Origin: Enteractinococcus sp.
GTDB taxonomy: Bacteria; Actinomycetota; Actinomycetes; Actinomycetales; Micrococcaceae
Direction: 5' to 3'
Assembly: GCA_029267455.1 (NCBI GenBank)
Contig: JAJUIX010000047.1
Location: 1 to 8,376, forward strand
Length of the DNA stretch: 8,376 nucleotides
Shown: one piece after another, positions 7,501 through 8,376 of the stretch
Numbering within the stretch: the stretch's first letter is position 1
Layout of the letters: each line of letters begins with the position of its first letter
Position numbers and translations under genes: made by a program
Notes under the pieces: generated by a model
Databases searched by the model: none
Told to the model about the DNA's origin: nothing
The model's input: the letters and a program-made list of their open reading frames with translations, nothing else

Positions 7501-7651
7501 GATGTCGATCGCGGTCATCGGCGGCTTGATAGCATCCACCCTGATCACCTTGGTCATCGTGCCGGTACTGTACCGAATGACGGAAGGCACCGCGGAAACA
7601 GTGGCGAAACGGCAGACCGAACGTGAGCAAGCTGCGCTAGAAATTCACTGA
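4550..7651 (+). CDS. RND (AcrB/HAE1-type, ACR_tran) efflux permease
   Basis: This 1033-aa proton-driven exporter has the standard RND duplicated layout and near-AcrB length. Helix 1 lies at about 11-30, then an external loop (31-335). Helices follow near 336-354, 356-380, 384-410, 434-455, 463-488 and 533-552. A second external loop (553-855) precedes helices near 856-875, 879-901, 905-930, 955-974 and 981-1007. The proton-relay pair Asp399-Asp400 is in helix 4 (GRMVDDSIVVIEN). Arg952 and Thr959 in helix 11 (RVRPIIMT) match AcrB R971 and T978. The AcrB Lys940 position in helix 10 is Thr922 (VVTNSIVLMD). Both loops keep full size, so docking subdomains appear retained. Residues 82-87 are six serines. 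The family relative in monoderms is B. subtilis SwrC, a lipopeptide/drug exporter. No adaptor protein or TolC-like gene is visible. Substrate is unknown; drug, lipid or surfactant export are possibilities. Confidence 0.95.
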   Translation: MDWLVKLSMKNRAFIALVTIVIMVLGLISLNMLRRELIPPVELPTVAVTATNPGASSEQMAQQVAEPIERQLTAVDNVTSTSSSSSSNFSMITLEMEYGSDIFRAASQTDTILNTLEEQLPDGTTTRTLTGGSASIPAMAVTMSSELSSGELYERFEQAARSDLENIPGIARVQLFGVQEEIVRLDPDDDALETEGLDRSDVVDALEDAGAVLPGGHVTDGPLTLDISIGKAFEDIDDLAETLISVEDGPPVQLSEVADVERTEADAETISRTNGNDAITVLILPSHGANFIELSEQATSVMNEAEQQMGSGTEFTVVFDQAEFIEDSIAGLATEGFWGLVLAVLVIFVFLLAIRPTIITGITIPLSVLFAFVGMLATGTTVNMMSLAGLMITIGRMVDDSIVVIENIMRHLRQAPAGESKARTITRATAEVSSAVISSTLVTVLVFVPILLVEGVAGELFRPFALTVVLAMIGSTLVALTIVPVLAYWFMRYQRIRGDRPVPMGDTDIRVTTNWLARIYRPIITWAIKSRATRWTTAVAALAVFVGSLALVPALKVNLLGDTGMNMHMVTYTAPEGSSLQRTSDLTRDIEEELAEVEHVETVQTDIGGQEMMGLGPNEASLTLITNAQADQTEAAASIQATLEDYFDNHPDAGEFQMEAGGALMGSDTVDVQLDALSEDDVAEATETLMADFEQLEEVARVESDYTAAQPALEIEPLEDEIAQYGMTVPEAMAMIASHTTDFPVAEVTIDDSELNVHMEPATAVETVEDIENLDLFGIPLTEIAEVKRVNISPTITTLDAIRTVTISVTPQSTDNVGATTEALMQTIEQAELPEGVQTEMAGVAEEIDTTFEQLALAMAAAILLIYIVLVWLLKSLIQPLILLVAIPFGATGMILALLITDTPLGATTLVGMLMLIGIVVTNSIVLMDLINQYRRRDATLDQAIIAGAQNRVRPIIMTAAATIGAMIPPALGLAGQSSFVSAPMSIAVIGGLIASTLITLVIVPVLYRMTEGTAETVAKRQTEREQAALEIH

Positions 7652-7700
7652 GCGCAAAGCTTATAAAGACTATTTTTTCAACCCTGCACTACAGTAACGT

Positions 7701-7706
7701 GGAGAG
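7701..7706 (+). promoter_or_regulatory. Ribosome binding site of the DUF2342 gene
   Basis: GGAGAG is followed after 2 nt by the ATG at 7709; counted from its GGAG core the spacing is 4 nt, which is short. The next in-frame ATG, codon 18 at 7760, has no comparable upstream purine run, so the first ATG is preferred. Confidence 0.55.
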
Positions 7707-7708
7707 AT

Positions 7709-8376
7709 ATGAGCAACCAAGGTCCACAAGGTCCAACAAACGGCGACGAAAACGATCCAATGGCCGAAATGTTCCGGCGGATGTTTGGTGGTAACGCACC
7801 CGATCCGGAAGAAATCCAGCGCGCAATGAATCAATTTGGCGCTTCTGGCATGCCGTTCGACCCCTCAATGATGGATCCCCAGATGATCCAAAACATGATG
7901 CAGCAATTCCAGTTCATGATGCACTCTTCTGAAGAAGGCCCCGTGAAGTGGGATCTAGCGAAGCAGACAGCACGCCAGACCGCTGCCGGTCAGGACCCAT
8001 CGGTGGGGACATTCGCCGCCAAAGAAATTCGCGACGCCATCCAATTGGCCGACTCCTGGTTGGACCAAGCCACCACACTTGAGCCCGCAAATGTGCCGGT
8101 AGTGGCATGGTCCCGGGCTGAATGGGTCGAATCGACCATGGAGAACTGGCAAGAGATGACGGAACCGGTCGTAACCTCGCTTTCCGAAGCGCTGACCCGT
8201 GCGGTTACCGAACAACTACCAGATCAACTTCCCGAAGAGCTCAAGGGCGCACTGGGCAATATGGAACCGATGATGAAGAACCTCGGCGGTTCCATGTTCG
8301 GTCTCCAACTTGGGCACGCTATCGGAGAGCTCGCTCAGGAAGTCCTGTCTGGCACGGACACCGGTTTCCCGGTTGC
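7709..8376 (+). CDS. DUF2342 / zinc-dependent metalloprotease family protein (N-terminal part, cut by window end)
   Basis: An open frame of 222 complete codons from ATG runs off the right edge. It resembles the actinobacterial DUF2342 family (Rv3195-like, annotated as zincin-like metalloprotease or F420-associated hydrolase). Recognisable stretches are GPVKWDLAKQTARQ (77-90), WLDQATTL (117-124), VAWSRAEWVEST (132-143) and the segment 194-217 containing GLQLGHAIGELAQEVLSGTD. The zinc-binding HExxH motif of the family lies further on, outside the window, so catalytic competence cannot be judged. There is no signal peptide or membrane segment, so it is probably cytoplasmic. The N-terminal 72 residues contain 13 methionines, many in MM pairs. 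It starts 57 bp after the RND stop on the same strand. That gap has a T-run (7673-7678) but no convincing stem or promoter, so co-transcription with the RND gene is possible. Family assignment is good; the biochemical role is unproven. Confidence 0.88.
   Translation, partial: MSNQGPQGPTNGDENDPMAEMFRRMFGGNAPDPEEIQRAMNQFGASGMPFDPSMMDPQMIQNMMQQFQFMMHSSEEGPVKWDLAKQTARQTAAGQDPSVGTFAAKEIRDAIQLADSWLDQATTLEPANVPVVAWSRAEWVESTMENWQEMTEPVVTSLSEALTRAVTEQLPDQLPEELKGALGNMEPMMKNLGGSMFGLQLGHAIGELAQEVLSGTDTGFPV

Noticed and set aside
7162..7626. 154-aa plus-strand open frame within the RND gene
   Set aside because: It is an alternative frame over RND helices 8-12 with low-complexity His/Arg/Gly/Asp composition; the RND frame clearly accounts for this DNA.
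4550..7651. Assignment of the pump as MmpL or SecD/SecF
   Set aside because: The length, 12-helix layout, two large loops, VDDSIVVIEN in helix 4 and RVRPIIMT in helix 11 fit the AcrB/ACR_tran family. SecD and SecF are much shorter six-helix proteins.
7652..7708. Terminator or promoter between the RND and DUF2342 genes
   Set aside because: There is a six-T run at 7673-7678 but no stable stem before it. The TACAGT at 7690-7695 has no matching -35 at proper spacing and lies too close to the start codon.
1..8376. CRISPR array, transposon, toxin-antitoxin or defence system
   Set aside because: I saw no regularly spaced repeats, transposase motifs, terminal inverted repeats or small gene pairs. 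Almost all the DNA is occupied by four large genes and one tRNA.

Overview
The window looks like chromosomal sequence of an actinobacterium, probably Micrococcales/Micrococcaceae-like but with only moderate GC by eye. The basis is the UPF0182 membrane protein, the PDZ/Lon-type membrane protease and the DUF2342 'zinc-dependent metalloprotease' family protein lying together. This trio is typical of Actinomycetota and recalls Rv3193c-Rv3194c-Rv3195 of Mycobacterium tuberculosis. The genus call is inference. GTG starts and strongly acidic proteins fit the same picture.

Layout. Positions 28-54 hold a perfect 12-bp hairpin, a likely (bidirectional) terminator. Positions 66-139 (minus) hold an initiator tRNA (CAU anticodon, C1-A72 mismatch, three G-C pairs in the anticodon stem) with its own promoter at 152-180. 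The minus strand then carries a two-gene unit read right to left: a membrane-anchored PDZ-Lon serine protease (3401-4453), then a 1037-aa UPF0182 seven-helix membrane protein (214-3327), separated by 73 bp. A 96-bp divergent intergenic region (4454-4549) holds a small inverted repeat. To its right, on the plus strand, lie a full-length AcrB/HAE1-type RND permease (4550-7651) and the first 222 codons of the DUF2342 protein (7709 to the window end).

Function. By predicted topology, the UPF0182 C-terminal domain, the whole PDZ-Lon catalytic part and the RND porter domains all face the outside of the membrane. The DUF2342 protein looks cytoplasmic. The protease and UPF0182 are probably co-transcribed. 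The most notable feature is the RND pump gene, which sits between the PDZ-Lon gene and the DUF2342 gene where the mycobacterial arrangement has the two directly divergent. The pump has no adaptor or outer-membrane partner in the window and shares its upstream region with the protease.

I see no mobile element, CRISPR array, phage gene or clearly novel multi-gene system. The window is mostly ordinary core actinobacterial sequence with one interesting local insertion.
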